NCBI GenBank assembly: GCA_965216515.1
Contig: OZ244173.1
Span: 3,100,001-3,164,000, forward strand
DNA: 64,000 bases
Source: CAXMRP01 sp965216515
GTDB taxonomy: Bacteria; Pseudomonadota; Alphaproteobacteria; Rhizobiales; Afifellaceae
Direction: 5' to 3'
Of the stretch, positions 17,489-26,341 are shown one piece after another (positions within the stretch are counted from its first letter, which is position 1; each line of letters begins with the position of its first letter). The notes under the pieces were generated by a model. That model made no database searches, was not told where the DNA came from, and worked only from the letters and a program-made list of their open reading frames with translations. The position numbers and the translations under genes are program-made.

Positions 17489-18745
17489 ATGCGTCAGACG
17501 TGGCGATGGTTTGGTCCGGCCGACAAGGTGAGCCTGTCAGATGCGAGACAGGCCGGCGCCGAAGGGATCGTGTCCGCGCTTCACCATCTGCCGGCCGGAG
17601 AAATCTGGGAGCAGGCGGATATCGCCAGGCGGCAACGGGAGATTTCCACTTCGGCGGACGGGCGCCCGACGCAGTTGCAATGGGACGTTGTGGAAAGCCT
17701 GCCGGTGTCGGAGGCGATCAAGACCCAAACCGGCGATTGGCGGGGCGACATAGAGCGCTACAGGGTTTCACTGCAAAATCTCGCCGCACAGGGCCTGTCG
17801 GTCGTCTGCTACAATTTCATGCCGGTCCTCGACTGGACCAGAACCGAGCTCGCCGCCCGACGTCCCAACGGCGCCCTGGCGATGCGGTTCGATCTCGTCG
17901 ATTTCGCGGCATTTGATATCCACATTCTGCGCCGCGCGGCCGCGCCCGGATCCTATGACGAGGAAATCGTCGCAGCGGCGGCCAGCCGTTATGAGTCGAT
18001 GTCGCCCTCGCAGCGCGACGCGTTGGCAAACAACATCACTGCCGGTCTTCCCGGGGCGGTGGAACGTTGGAGCGTCGACGATCTGCGCAAGGCACTGTCC
18101 GCCTACGATCACCTGACGGCTGACGACCTGCGCCGTCACCATATCGCGTTTCTTGCCGCGATCGTTGATACCGCGGACCGTCTGGACATGCGCCTGTGCT
18201 GCCATCCCGACGATCCGCCGTTCGAACTGCTCGGCCTGCCCCGCACAATGTCGACCGCCGGCGACTATCGGGAAATCCTGTCGGCCGTAGACAGCCCGGC
18301 AGTCGGCATGACCCTGTGCACCGGATCGTTGGGGGTCCGTTCGGACAACGACCTCGTGGCGATGATCGACGCCTTTGGCGAGCGCATTCCGTTTGTGCAT
18401 TTGCGAAATGTCACGCGGGAAACCCGGACGCTGCCGTGCACCTTTCTTGAGGATGAACATCTGGGCGGTGATGTCGACATGGTCTCGGTTGTCGAAGCGA
18501 TTCTGCATGCCGAGCGCCGGCGCCGTGCCAAGGGACGCGATGACTGGGAGATCATGATGCGGCCCGATCACGGGCAGGCGATCCTGACCGACGCGGCCTC
18601 CGGCGCCCAGCCCGGCTATCCGGCTGTGGGCCGGCTGAAGGGACTGGCGGAACTGCGGGGCGTTGTCGCCGGGCTGCGGCTGGACAGCGGCGCCGGCCAG
18701 TCGGACAATTCGGGCAATCCGGTTGCGGAGGGTCACAACCAATGA
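17489..18745 (+). CDS. uxuA: Mannonate dehydratase UxuA
   Basis: It dehydrates D-mannonate to 2-keto-3-deoxy-D-gluconate in cytoplasmic hexuronate breakdown. The 418-residue sequence has the UxuA hallmarks 'NFMPVLDWTRT' (about residue 110), 'RLCCHPDDPP' with the metal-site cysteine and histidine, and 'FVHLRN'. Length is close to the E. coli enzyme. It is the first enzyme gene after the LacI regulator and is coupled by an ATGA overlap to the next gene. With UxaC and UxuB downstream it completes the glucuronate route to KDG. Confidence 0.92.
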   Translation: MRQTWRWFGPADKVSLSDARQAGAEGIVSALHHLPAGEIWEQADIARRQREISTSADGRPTQLQWDVVESLPVSEAIKTQTGDWRGDIERYRVSLQNLAAQGLSVVCYNFMPVLDWTRTELAARRPNGALAMRFDLVDFAAFDIHILRRAAAPGSYDEEIVAAAASRYESMSPSQRDALANNITAGLPGAVERWSVDDLRKALSAYDHLTADDLRRHHIAFLAAIVDTADRLDMRLCCHPDDPPFELLGLPRTMSTAGDYREILSAVDSPAVGMTLCTGSLGVRSDNDLVAMIDAFGERIPFVHLRNVTRETRTLPCTFLEDEHLGGDVDMVSVVEAILHAERRRRAKGRDDWEIMMRPDHGQAILTDAASGAQPGYPAVGRLKGLAELRGVVAGLRLDSGAGQSDNSGNPVAEGHNQ

Positions 18746-19779
18746 GCAGGGATCGCCTCGGTGTCGCGCTCGTCGGGTCCGGTATGGCGGCGCCGCCGCA
18801 TGCCGCGGCTTTGTTGGATCTGTCGGACAGGATCGAGGTGCGGGGCGTCTACGCGCGGAATCAGGATCAATGCCGCCAATTCGCGGAAAAATATGGCTTT
18901 CCGGTTGCTGAGAACCCGGACGCGATCGTGGCCGACACGGATGTCGACGCCGTCATTCTCATCACGCCGCCGAATGCGCGCACGGAGTATGTCGCGCGCT
19001 TCGCCGCTGCCGGCAAGCATATCCTGTGTGAAAAGCCGCTGGAGCGCACAACACAAAACGCGCAGTCAATCGTCGACGCATGCAACGCCGCCGGCATCAA
19101 ACTCGGGGTCGTATTCCAGCATCGCTATCGCGAGGCGTCGCTGATGCTGAAGCGGTTATTGTCAGGCAACCGGTTTGGCGCGATCGGCATGGTGCGTATC
19201 GAGGTGCCCTGGTGGCGGCCACAGGATTATTATGATGTGCCGGGACGCGGCACGTTTGCCCGCGACGGTGGCGGTGTCCTGATAAGCCAGGCGATCCACA
19301 CGCTCGATCTCGCCATGCATCTGGCCGGGCCGGTCGCTGCGGTCCAGGCGATGACGGCCACCACGCGGTTCCACAAAATGGAATCGGAGGATTTCGCGGT
19401 TGCCGGATTGCAGTTCGTGGCCGGGATGCCCGGTTCGCTCGTCGCGACGACGGCGGCGTTTCCCGGTTCGGCGGAATCGATTGAAATACATTGCGACGAG
19501 GCCGTGGCGACGCTCTGTTCGGGCATATTGACGGTTCATTGGCGCGACGGACGGGTGGAAGAATATGGCGAAACCGCCAACACGGGTGGCGGCGCCGATC
19601 CGATGGATTTTCCCCATTCCTGGCATCGCGATCTCATGCTGGGATTTTTTGACGCGATTGAACGCGGCATGCGGCCGCCGGTGTCCGGGGCCGATGCGCT
19701 GCGCGTACAGATGTTGATTGACGGAATCGCCCGTGCATCGCAGACAGGCAGCCGCGAGACCGTCGAACAGCCCGCCTGA
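18742..19779 (+). CDS. Gfo/Idh/MocA-family oxidoreductase (first of two)
   Basis: An NAD(P)-dependent sugar or cyclitol dehydrogenase of 345 residues. It has an N-terminal Rossmann fold ('VALVGSGMAAPPHAAAL') and the catalytic lysine motif 'CEKPLERT' near residue 97. The C-terminal half is the usual mixed beta-sheet domain. It is translationally coupled to uxuA. Two adjacent members of this family in a uronate operon suggest oxidation of an unusual uronide, or a 3-keto type deglycosylation, before the UxaC step. The exact substrate cannot be read. Confidence 0.82.
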   Translation: MSRDRLGVALVGSGMAAPPHAAALLDLSDRIEVRGVYARNQDQCRQFAEKYGFPVAENPDAIVADTDVDAVILITPPNARTEYVARFAAAGKHILCEKPLERTTQNAQSIVDACNAAGIKLGVVFQHRYREASLMLKRLLSGNRFGAIGMVRIEVPWWRPQDYYDVPGRGTFARDGGGVLISQAIHTLDLAMHLAGPVAAVQAMTATTRFHKMESEDFAVAGLQFVAGMPGSLVATTAAFPGSAESIEIHCDEAVATLCSGILTVHWRDGRVEEYGETANTGGGADPMDFPHSWHRDLMLGFFDAIERGMRPPVSGADALRVQMLIDGIARASQTGSRETVEQPA

Positions 19780-19800
19780 CGGGCATCAGGGAGCGTATGC

Positions 19801-20844
19801 GTGATACCGCTGAACATCGGGATAATCGGCATCGACCACCGCCATATCTACGGCATGTTGCAGGGCATGCTCGATGCCGGCTCCAGGTGCGCCGGTTGGT
19901 GGACCAGCGGTTCGCCCAAGACGATGGCCGGTTTTGTCGAAAGGTTCCCGGGTCTGCCGCGGTTCGACGGACCGGAGCAACTGCTGGAGGATCCCGGGAT
20001 CGACCTGATCCTGATCGCCGATATTCCAGATCAGCGTGCCGATTGGGCCGTCGCGGCGATGCGCGCCGGCAAGGATGTGATGGTCGACAAGCCCGGCTGC
20101 ATCTCTCACCGGCAACTCGATGCGCTGCGCCGCACGGTCGGCGAGACTGCGCGTATCTGGTCGGTGGATTTCTCCGAGCGGTTCGAGGTGCCGGCTGTCG
20201 GCAAGGCGCTCCGCCTTGTCAACGAGGGCGCGATCGGCGACGTCGTCCAGACCGTCGGTCTGGGTCCGCATCGGCTGAACAGTTCGACGCGCCCGGACTG
20301 GTTTTTTGATCCGGCCAGGTTCGGCGGCATTCTGTGCGATATCGCATCACATCAGATCGATCAGTTCCTCGTGTTCACCGGTTCGCAAACTGCGCAAATC
20401 ATCCACGCGGCGTTCGACAATTTCTCCGACCCCTCGCGCCCGCAGTTTCAGGATTTCGGAGAAATCCTCCTTGCCGGCGCCGGCGGCAGGCGCGGTTACA
20501 TCCGGGTTGACTGGTTCACGCCGGATGCCCTGCCGACATGGGGCGACGGCCGGTTTTTCATTCTCGGCACCGGCGGCACGATCGAGTTGCGCAAATATGT
20601 CGATATCGGGGGCCGGCCGGGAACGGATCATGTCATGCTCGTCAACGGTGACCGGTGCGAACACATCGATGCCAGCACCGAGCCGTTGACCTATTTCCAG
20701 CGGTTAAGCAGCGATATCCGTCAGCGAACGCAAACCGCCATGACGCAGGAACATTGTTTCACGGTGATGGAACTGGCAATCGAGGCTCAGCGTATTGCCG
20801 AAAATTCCGTCGGCAAGTCCGCGCCGCCAGGCGCATCGCGATAA
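19801..20844 (+). CDS. Gfo/Idh/MocA-family oxidoreductase (second of two)
   Basis: A 347-residue relative of the preceding protein, starting with GTG. The Rossmann segment 'NIGIIGIDHRHIYGMLQGML' lacks the third glycine spacing of classical members, and 'VDKPGCIS' replaces the common 'EKP' lysine motif. Such variants are typical of the divergent branch of this family found in sugar-acid clusters. The pair may work as a heteromer or on successive intermediates; I cannot tell which. Confidence 0.75.
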   Translation: MIPLNIGIIGIDHRHIYGMLQGMLDAGSRCAGWWTSGSPKTMAGFVERFPGLPRFDGPEQLLEDPGIDLILIADIPDQRADWAVAAMRAGKDVMVDKPGCISHRQLDALRRTVGETARIWSVDFSERFEVPAVGKALRLVNEGAIGDVVQTVGLGPHRLNSSTRPDWFFDPARFGGILCDIASHQIDQFLVFTGSQTAQIIHAAFDNFSDPSRPQFQDFGEILLAGAGGRRGYIRVDWFTPDALPTWGDGRFFILGTGGTIELRKYVDIGGRPGTDHVMLVNGDRCEHIDASTEPLTYFQRLSSDIRQRTQTAMTQEHCFTVMELAIEAQRIAENSVGKSAPPGASR

Positions 20845-20886
20845 CTGCGCCGGTCAAAACGGCCGGGCCCGGATTGGCAACGACGA

Positions 20887-22317
20887 ATGAACATCAATCC
20901 TCAGCGCACAGAAGGCCGGCTCAACCACCCCGACCGGCTGTTTCCGCCGGACCCGGATACCCGGTCGATCGCCCGCCGCCTGTTCAGCGAGATCGCCGGC
21001 CTTCCGCTCATTTGCCCGCACGGCCATACCGAACCGCGGTGGTTCGCCGACGACATTCCCTTCGCCGACGCGGCGAGCCTGATGATTGTTCCCGATCACT
21101 ATGTATTGCGCATGCTCGTTAGCCAGGGCGTGCCTTTCGGCGAATTGGGGATCGCCGGCCCCGAGGGGCCGGCAAGCACCGACATGCGTGAGGTCTGGCG
21201 GTGTTTTGCAGCGAATTATTTCCTGTTTCGGGGCACGCCGACCCGGCTCTGGCTGGATCATACCTTCCAGTTTCTGTTTGGCCTGGAGGCGCCGTTGGGC
21301 GCGGCCAATGCGGATGACTACTTCGATCGGATCAACGACGCGCTGGGGCGGCCCGAATTCCGTCCCCGTTCATTGTATGAGCGCTTCAATATCGAGACGC
21401 TGGCAACCACGGACGGCGCGCTGGACCAACTGGACCACCATCACAAGATCGCGTCCTCGGATTGGCAGGGCCGGGTCGTGCCGACCTTCCGCCCGGATGC
21501 CGTAATCGATCCCGACCATCCGGATTTCGCAGCCGGCGTGGAATCGTTGGCGGATGTCACACGCTGCGATACCGGCACATGGTCCGGCTATCTGGATGCC
21601 TTGCGCACACGACGGCAATATTTCAAGACCCTTGGTGCGGCGGCGACCGATCACGGCGTATGCGATGCGGCAACGGCGGACCTTGGCGCAGGGCAGGCCG
21701 AAGCGCTTTTCCAGAGCGTGGTTTCCGGCAAGGCCGATGCGCCTGCGCGCGCGCTGTTTCGTGGACAAATGCTGACCGAGATGGCGCGGATGAGCCTGAC
21801 GGACGGTCTTGTCATGCAATTGCACCCCGGTTCGCACAGGAACCACGACGCACATGTCCACCGCCGCCACGGCACCGACAAGGGATTCGACATTCCGACC
21901 GCATGCGATTACGTCAACGGCTTGAAACCATTGCTGAACGCGGTGGGCATGGAGCCCGACTTCCGCCTGATCCTGTTCACACTCGATGAATCGGCGCTGA
22001 GCCGGGAATTGGCACCGCTCGCCGGTGCTTATCCGTGCCTGCGGCTTGGCCCGCCATGGTGGTTCCTCGACAGTCCGGACGGGATGCGCCGGTTCCGTGA
22101 ACTGACGACGGAAACTGCCGGATTTTACAACACCGTGGGATTCAACGACGACACGCGGGCGTTTCCCTCCATTCCCGCCCGTCACGACATGGCACGGCGG
22201 ATCGATTGTGCCTTCCTGGCCGAGCGTGTGGCCGATCACCGGCTTCACGAGGATGAGGCGGTCGATATCGCACGGGATCTGGCCTACCATTTGCCCAGGC
22301 GGGCTTACCGGCTGTGA
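20887..22317 (+). CDS. uxaC: Glucuronate isomerase UxaC
   Basis: It converts D-glucuronate to D-fructuronate (or galacturonate to tagaturonate). The 476-residue amidohydrolase-fold protein shows the N-terminal metal motif 'CPHGHTEPRWFADD' (in place of the more usual HxHLxP form). It also has 'DHYVLRML', a histidine-rich 'HPGSHRNHDAHVH' region and 'FNDDTRAF' near the C-terminus. It overlaps uxuB by GTGA. It is more divergent than enteric UxaC, as in many alphaproteobacteria. Confidence 0.88.
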   Translation: MNINPQRTEGRLNHPDRLFPPDPDTRSIARRLFSEIAGLPLICPHGHTEPRWFADDIPFADAASLMIVPDHYVLRMLVSQGVPFGELGIAGPEGPASTDMREVWRCFAANYFLFRGTPTRLWLDHTFQFLFGLEAPLGAANADDYFDRINDALGRPEFRPRSLYERFNIETLATTDGALDQLDHHHKIASSDWQGRVVPTFRPDAVIDPDHPDFAAGVESLADVTRCDTGTWSGYLDALRTRRQYFKTLGAAATDHGVCDAATADLGAGQAEALFQSVVSGKADAPARALFRGQMLTEMARMSLTDGLVMQLHPGSHRNHDAHVHRRHGTDKGFDIPTACDYVNGLKPLLNAVGMEPDFRLILFTLDESALSRELAPLAGAYPCLRLGPPWWFLDSPDGMRRFRELTTETAGFYNTVGFNDDTRAFPSIPARHDMARRIDCAFLAERVADHRLHEDEAVDIARDLAYHLPRRAYRL

Positions 22318-23804
22318 GTTCGCCGCGTCCACGCCTGCGGCGCATCTCCGACGGCAGCGCCGATATTGTCAGGCCGGCATACGATCCGTCGGCGCACGGG
22401 TCGGCGATTGTGCATATTGGCGTTGGCGCATTTCACCGCGCCCATCAGGCCGTCTATACCGACACCGCATTGTCGGCCTGGGGCGGCCCTTGGCGCATAA
22501 CCGGCATCAGCCCCAGATCGGTACAAATCGCCGACGCGCTGAACGGCCAGAATGGCTTGTTCACGGTGCTGGAACGCGGTCCCGGCCGTCCGAGACTGCG
22601 GATGATCGGAAGTATTGCCCGCGTTATCGCCCATGCCCGCGATCCGGACTCGTCCATGTCGGCGCTTTGCCGGCCGACAACGCGGGTCGTCAGCATGACC
22701 GTCACGGAAAAAGCCTACGGGTTCGACCGCCATCGCAACACGATCGATGAAACCGACGCCGCGATCGCCAGCGATCTTCGCAATCCCGCCCGGCCCGACA
22801 GCGTCATAGGCATGCTGACGGAGGCGCTGCGGCGCCGGCGGGCACTCGGTATCGACCCGTTTGCGGTCCTGTGTTGTGACAACCTCCCCGACAACGGGGC
22901 GCTGGTGAAAACGGCTGTCTGTTCCTATGCCGCCCTAATCGACACCGGCCTATCGCAATGGATCGCGGAAAACGTGGCTTTTCCCTCAACCATGGTCGAC
23001 CGGATTACGCCGGCATCCGATGACGGCACATACGGGGATGTCGCTGAAATCGGAGGCTATGACGATCTGGCCGCCGTCGAGACGGAGCCGTTCTCACAAT
23101 GGGTCATCGAAGACAGGTTCCCGACAGGACGTCCGGCCTGGGATCATGCGGGTGCCTTGTTCGTCCCCGATGTCGCACCCTACGAGCGAATGAAATTGCG
23201 CATGCTGAACGGCGCCCATTCGCTCCTGGCCTATGCTGGCCATGTTGCCGGGTTTCGCTATGTGCGCGACGTCATGGCCGACGCCGATCTGGCTGCCCTC
23301 GTCGATCGGTATCTTCGGGCCGCCGCAGACACGTTGGAACCGGTGCCCGGTATCGACCTTGAGACCTATCGCGCCGAGCTCGTCGACAGGTTTGCAAATC
23401 CCGCGATTGCCCACGAAACCTACCAGATCTGCATGGATGGAACCCAGAAGCTTCCGCAACGCATTCTGGAATCGGCAGCCAAAACCGCTGCCGGGCAGGG
23501 GGCGCTCGATCCCTTTGCATTCGCCGTTGCCGCCTGGATCCGCTATTGCAGCGGCGTCGACGAAGCCGGCGCTGCCTATTCGCTTCGCGATCCGCGCGAG
23601 GAGGAACTGGAGAAGATCTGGAACGAGACCGGCCACGCGCCAGCGCAATGTGTCAGATGCGTCCATGGGCTTGCCGGTCTGTTCCCTCCCGCCTTGGCGT
23701 CCAACACCCGGTGGCTTGATCTAGTGGTTCGCGACCTGACGGCCATGAATAGCGGCGGTATGCGGCAGGCGGTCGCCAAGTTCTTGGCCGGCGGTCACCG
23801 CTAG
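22314..23804 (+). CDS. uxuB: Fructuronate reductase, mannitol dehydrogenase family (UxuB)
   Basis: It reduces D-fructuronate to D-mannonate with NADH, linking UxaC to UxuA. The 496-residue long-chain dehydrogenase has the N-terminal 'HIGVGAFHRAHQAV' cofactor region and the catalytic Lys-Asn-His set in 'KLRMLNGAHS' near residue 295. The GTG start lies inside the uxaC stop. The mannitol dehydrogenase family also includes mannitol and altronate enzymes; the context with UxaC and UxuA decides for fructuronate. It is the last intact gene of the operon. Confidence 0.88.
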   Translation: MSSPRPRLRRISDGSADIVRPAYDPSAHGSAIVHIGVGAFHRAHQAVYTDTALSAWGGPWRITGISPRSVQIADALNGQNGLFTVLERGPGRPRLRMIGSIARVIAHARDPDSSMSALCRPTTRVVSMTVTEKAYGFDRHRNTIDETDAAIASDLRNPARPDSVIGMLTEALRRRRALGIDPFAVLCCDNLPDNGALVKTAVCSYAALIDTGLSQWIAENVAFPSTMVDRITPASDDGTYGDVAEIGGYDDLAAVETEPFSQWVIEDRFPTGRPAWDHAGALFVPDVAPYERMKLRMLNGAHSLLAYAGHVAGFRYVRDVMADADLAALVDRYLRAAADTLEPVPGIDLETYRAELVDRFANPAIAHETYQICMDGTQKLPQRILESAAKTAAGQGALDPFAFAVAAWIRYCSGVDEAGAAYSLRDPREEELEKIWNETGHAPAQCVRCVHGLAGLFPPALASNTRWLDLVVRDLTAMNSGGMRQAVAKFLAGGHR

Positions 23805-23910
23805 GCGATGCGCGGTGAAGTAGGAATTTGCCGCCGGGCGAATACGGCAGCGCGTTCGGGCGCCGCCGCCTGTGTGATCGCTGCGCTGATTGTTCCGGTC
23901 CGCGGATCGA

Positions 23911-24232
23911 TCAATCTTGTCCTGCGCCGGGGTTCCCGCGGATACGCCGCAATACTCTGATTGTTTCACGAAGCGATTTGGAACGGGTCTTGTCGTGTCG
24001 CATGACAAGGGCGAGGGTCCGGAGGAGGTCGGGCGAGAGTGATCTGGCGACAATCGACGTCCCGACATCGCGATTTCGAACGGCTGTTCCCGGAAGGGCG
24101 GCGCAGCCGAGGCCCGCCCCAACCGGTTCCTTTATCGCTTCCACGCTCCCAAGGTTCATCCCCGGCGTCAGCGGGACGTCCGCGTTGGCAAACCATTCAT
24201 CCATGGCCGTTCGGGTGTTCCCGCCGGCCTCA
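23911..24232 (-). pseudogene. Remnant of a LysR-family regulator (C-terminal part only)
   Basis: The minus-strand frame encodes about 105 residues matching the end of a LysR ligand-binding domain, for example 'DEWFANADVPLTPGMNLGS', 'VEAIKEPVGAGLGCAALP' and 'LSPDLLRTLALVMRHDK'. The frame stays open further upstream (to 24729) but becomes meaningless sequence at about 24235, and no helix-turn-helix is present. The gene has lost its promoter, DNA-binding domain and half the sensor domain, so it is non-functional. Confidence 0.75.
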
Positions 24233-24252
24233 ATCTGATCGCCGCCGCCAGG

Positions 24253-24576
24253 ATGCCGGCCGGTTTCGCCATCGGGAAACCGGTCAGCGGACATGTTGTT
24301 GCGGCGTTCATATTCACGTTCGGCTACGGCGCGGCAACCGGCATCCTCACCGTTACACGGGGCACCTTGCCTTTGGTTCTCTTCGGTCATCGCGCCATTG
24401 GGGCGTTTGCCGGAAAACGGCTGGTGCCGAGTGTCCTCCCGTCGGCGGCCACGCCGGTGATGTTTGCCTTGGCTATGGGTTCTTTCGGTGGCAGAGCTGT
24501 ACTTGCCCTTCCGATGATGGTTGACGCCGCAATCTGCATCGCCGCTCTCGTTCTCTCGGAGATGACCTGTCGCTGA
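24253..24576 (+). pseudogene. Remnant of an MFS transporter (C-terminal part only)
   Basis: The plus strand encodes about 107 residues with the character of the last helices of a major facilitator transporter. 'FGYGAATGILTVTRGTLPL' and 'VLFGHRAIGAFAGKRL' are the most telling parts, followed by two more hydrophobic stretches. An ATG at 24253 opens the frame but lies close to the point where the LysR remnant stops matching. A free-standing four-helix protein cannot be excluded, but the match is to the C-terminal end of a much larger family. Confidence 0.65.
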
Positions 24577-24950
24577 CCAGGCTCGGTTTGCCGGTCCCGC
24601 GCATCTAGTCAAACCAGCCTTGGTTCCGGCAATTCCGATGCGCAAGGGCCCCGGTCCGGCCGCTGGCCTGCCAGATCGCCGTTGGCGATTTTTTGCGACC
24701 GGCGTCCGTACCGGCCGGCAAATCGCCATGGACCGCCGACCGCCCTTGCACTAACTATTCGTACGGACGGTTGGGACTTCAGCGGGGTAAGCTGCGGGCC
24801 CGGTGCGGTTGTCCGCCGATGGATCCCTTCCGGGTCGACGGCATGGCTGCCGGCGGTGCGGCGTTTGGCCCTCCGAATTGCCGTGCCGGCGTCCGGTCGT
24901 GGCCCGGGCACCACGGGAACCGATGGACAAACTCCCATGCCGGGCATTCA
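24577..24950. other. Gene-free stretch upstream of the Sel1-repeat gene
   Basis: About 375 bases in which open frames on both strands lack family features. It presumably holds the promoter of the downstream secreted Sel1 protein. I see no palindromic operator or terminator. It may be decayed coding sequence from the LysR/MFS pair. Confidence 0.4.
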
Positions 24951-26261
24951 ATGAACCCGAACGCGACAAAGGAGAATGCACACTTGCGGTTTTGGCTTTC
25001 AGGGACATCGACAAGGTGCCGGCCTGGTATTGTTGTCTTGTTCATGTCCGCCCTTCTCATTTCGGTCTTCACCGGCTTGCCGCGTGCCCAAGCGCAAACC
25101 GGCATTGGCGAACGAACCGATTGTGACCGGCTGGCGGCGAGCGCATATGACGAAAACGCCGTTGGCGAACCGGTCACCTGGCTGGTTCTGGGCCGGTCCG
25201 CGGAGCGTGCGATCGCGGCTTGCCGGCAGGCACACGATACGGATCCGGAAACGCCGCGATTCCAATACCAGCTCGCAAGGGCGTTCGATGCCGCGGAAAA
25301 CTACCGGGAAGCCCGTGTCTGGTACGAAAAGGTCGCCGAGTTGCCCTATCCGGCCGCCCTGGCCGAACTTGCCGTCCTGCACGCCAACGGCAAGGGGATG
25401 CCCGGCGATCCCGCGCTCGCCTATTCGCTGGCGGCCCGTTCCGCCGAACTGGGCAATTTGCGGGGCATGACCATCGCGGCGGCATTCAAGGCGTCCGGAT
25501 TGGGCACCGAACGGGATCGGGAGGCCGCCAGGTCGATGATGATGAAGGCTGCCGAGGGCGGGCATGCCGAGGCGATGGAGTTTCTCGGCGATTATTATCT
25601 CTCCGGCGCCGCACAGGACACCGATGAGGCACAGGCCCTGGACTGGTTCCTCAAGGCCGCCGAGCGGGGCCGGCTGGCGGCTACCATGTCCGCCGTTCGC
25701 CTCTTGTACAAAACTGCCGAATCCCGCGACGAGGCCCACAAATGGGCGAAGTTGGCCGCCCGCAGCGGCCATGCCCCGGCGATGGCGGTTCTCGGGACCA
25801 TGTTCCTGCGCGGCGAGGGGACCCGGGCCGATCCCGATGCCGGGCTTTTCTGGTTGGAGCGGGCGGCAGAGACTGGCGAGGTTGCAGCGATTTTCACCTT
25901 GGGGCGAATCCATGAAGTCGGTGATTTCGTGCCGGAGGATCTGGCGAAGGCGCGCGAATACTACGAAAAAGGTGTCGCCGCGAACAGCGGCGCATCCGCT
26001 TACCGTTTGGCCAGGGGCTACGATGACGGCCGGTTTGGCGACAAACCTGAACTTGCCGTCGAATATCTGGTATTTTCGGCCTTGACCGGATTTGAACCGG
26101 CCCGCACCGATCTGCTGAGCGGGCTGAAACCGCCCTGGACGGAACCAAGCCGGATGGCTTTGCAGTCCAGCCTTGCTGCCGAGGGGCTCTATTCCGGCGC
26201 GATCGACGGCGTTATCGGTCCGGGGACCGCCGGTGCCGTAAGGCGGCTTTTGGCGCCATAG
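24951..26261 (+). CDS. Secreted Sel1-repeat protein with C-terminal peptidoglycan-binding motif
   Basis: A 436-residue protein with a basic N-terminus and signal peptide (hydrophobic residues about 28-45, 'AQA' cleavage). At least six TPR-like Sel1 repeats follow (for example 'AEGGHAEAMEFLGDYYLSG', 'AARSGHAPAMAVLGTMFLR'). It ends in a short peptidoglycan-binding segment 'GLYSGAIDGVIGPGTAGAV'. The combination suggests a periplasmic scaffold, perhaps in envelope assembly, as for EsiB- or PodJ-like proteins. The ATG at 24951 is chosen because it directly precedes the signal peptide. Confidence 0.78.
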   Translation: MNPNATKENAHLRFWLSGTSTRCRPGIVVLFMSALLISVFTGLPRAQAQTGIGERTDCDRLAASAYDENAVGEPVTWLVLGRSAERAIAACRQAHDTDPETPRFQYQLARAFDAAENYREARVWYEKVAELPYPAALAELAVLHANGKGMPGDPALAYSLAARSAELGNLRGMTIAAAFKASGLGTERDREAARSMMMKAAEGGHAEAMEFLGDYYLSGAAQDTDEAQALDWFLKAAERGRLAATMSAVRLLYKTAESRDEAHKWAKLAARSGHAPAMAVLGTMFLRGEGTRADPDAGLFWLERAAETGEVAAIFTLGRIHEVGDFVPEDLAKAREYYEKGVAANSGASAYRLARGYDDGRFGDKPELAVEYLVFSALTGFEPARTDLLSGLKPPWTEPSRMALQSSLAAEGLYSGAIDGVIGPGTAGAVRRLLAP

Positions 26262-26341
26262 TGCTGACGGGAAATTTGTTTCAGCCGGCCAAAACCGGAT
26301 TGCAGGGGGTGGCGGCGAACACCAATGGGGCATGAGGAACA

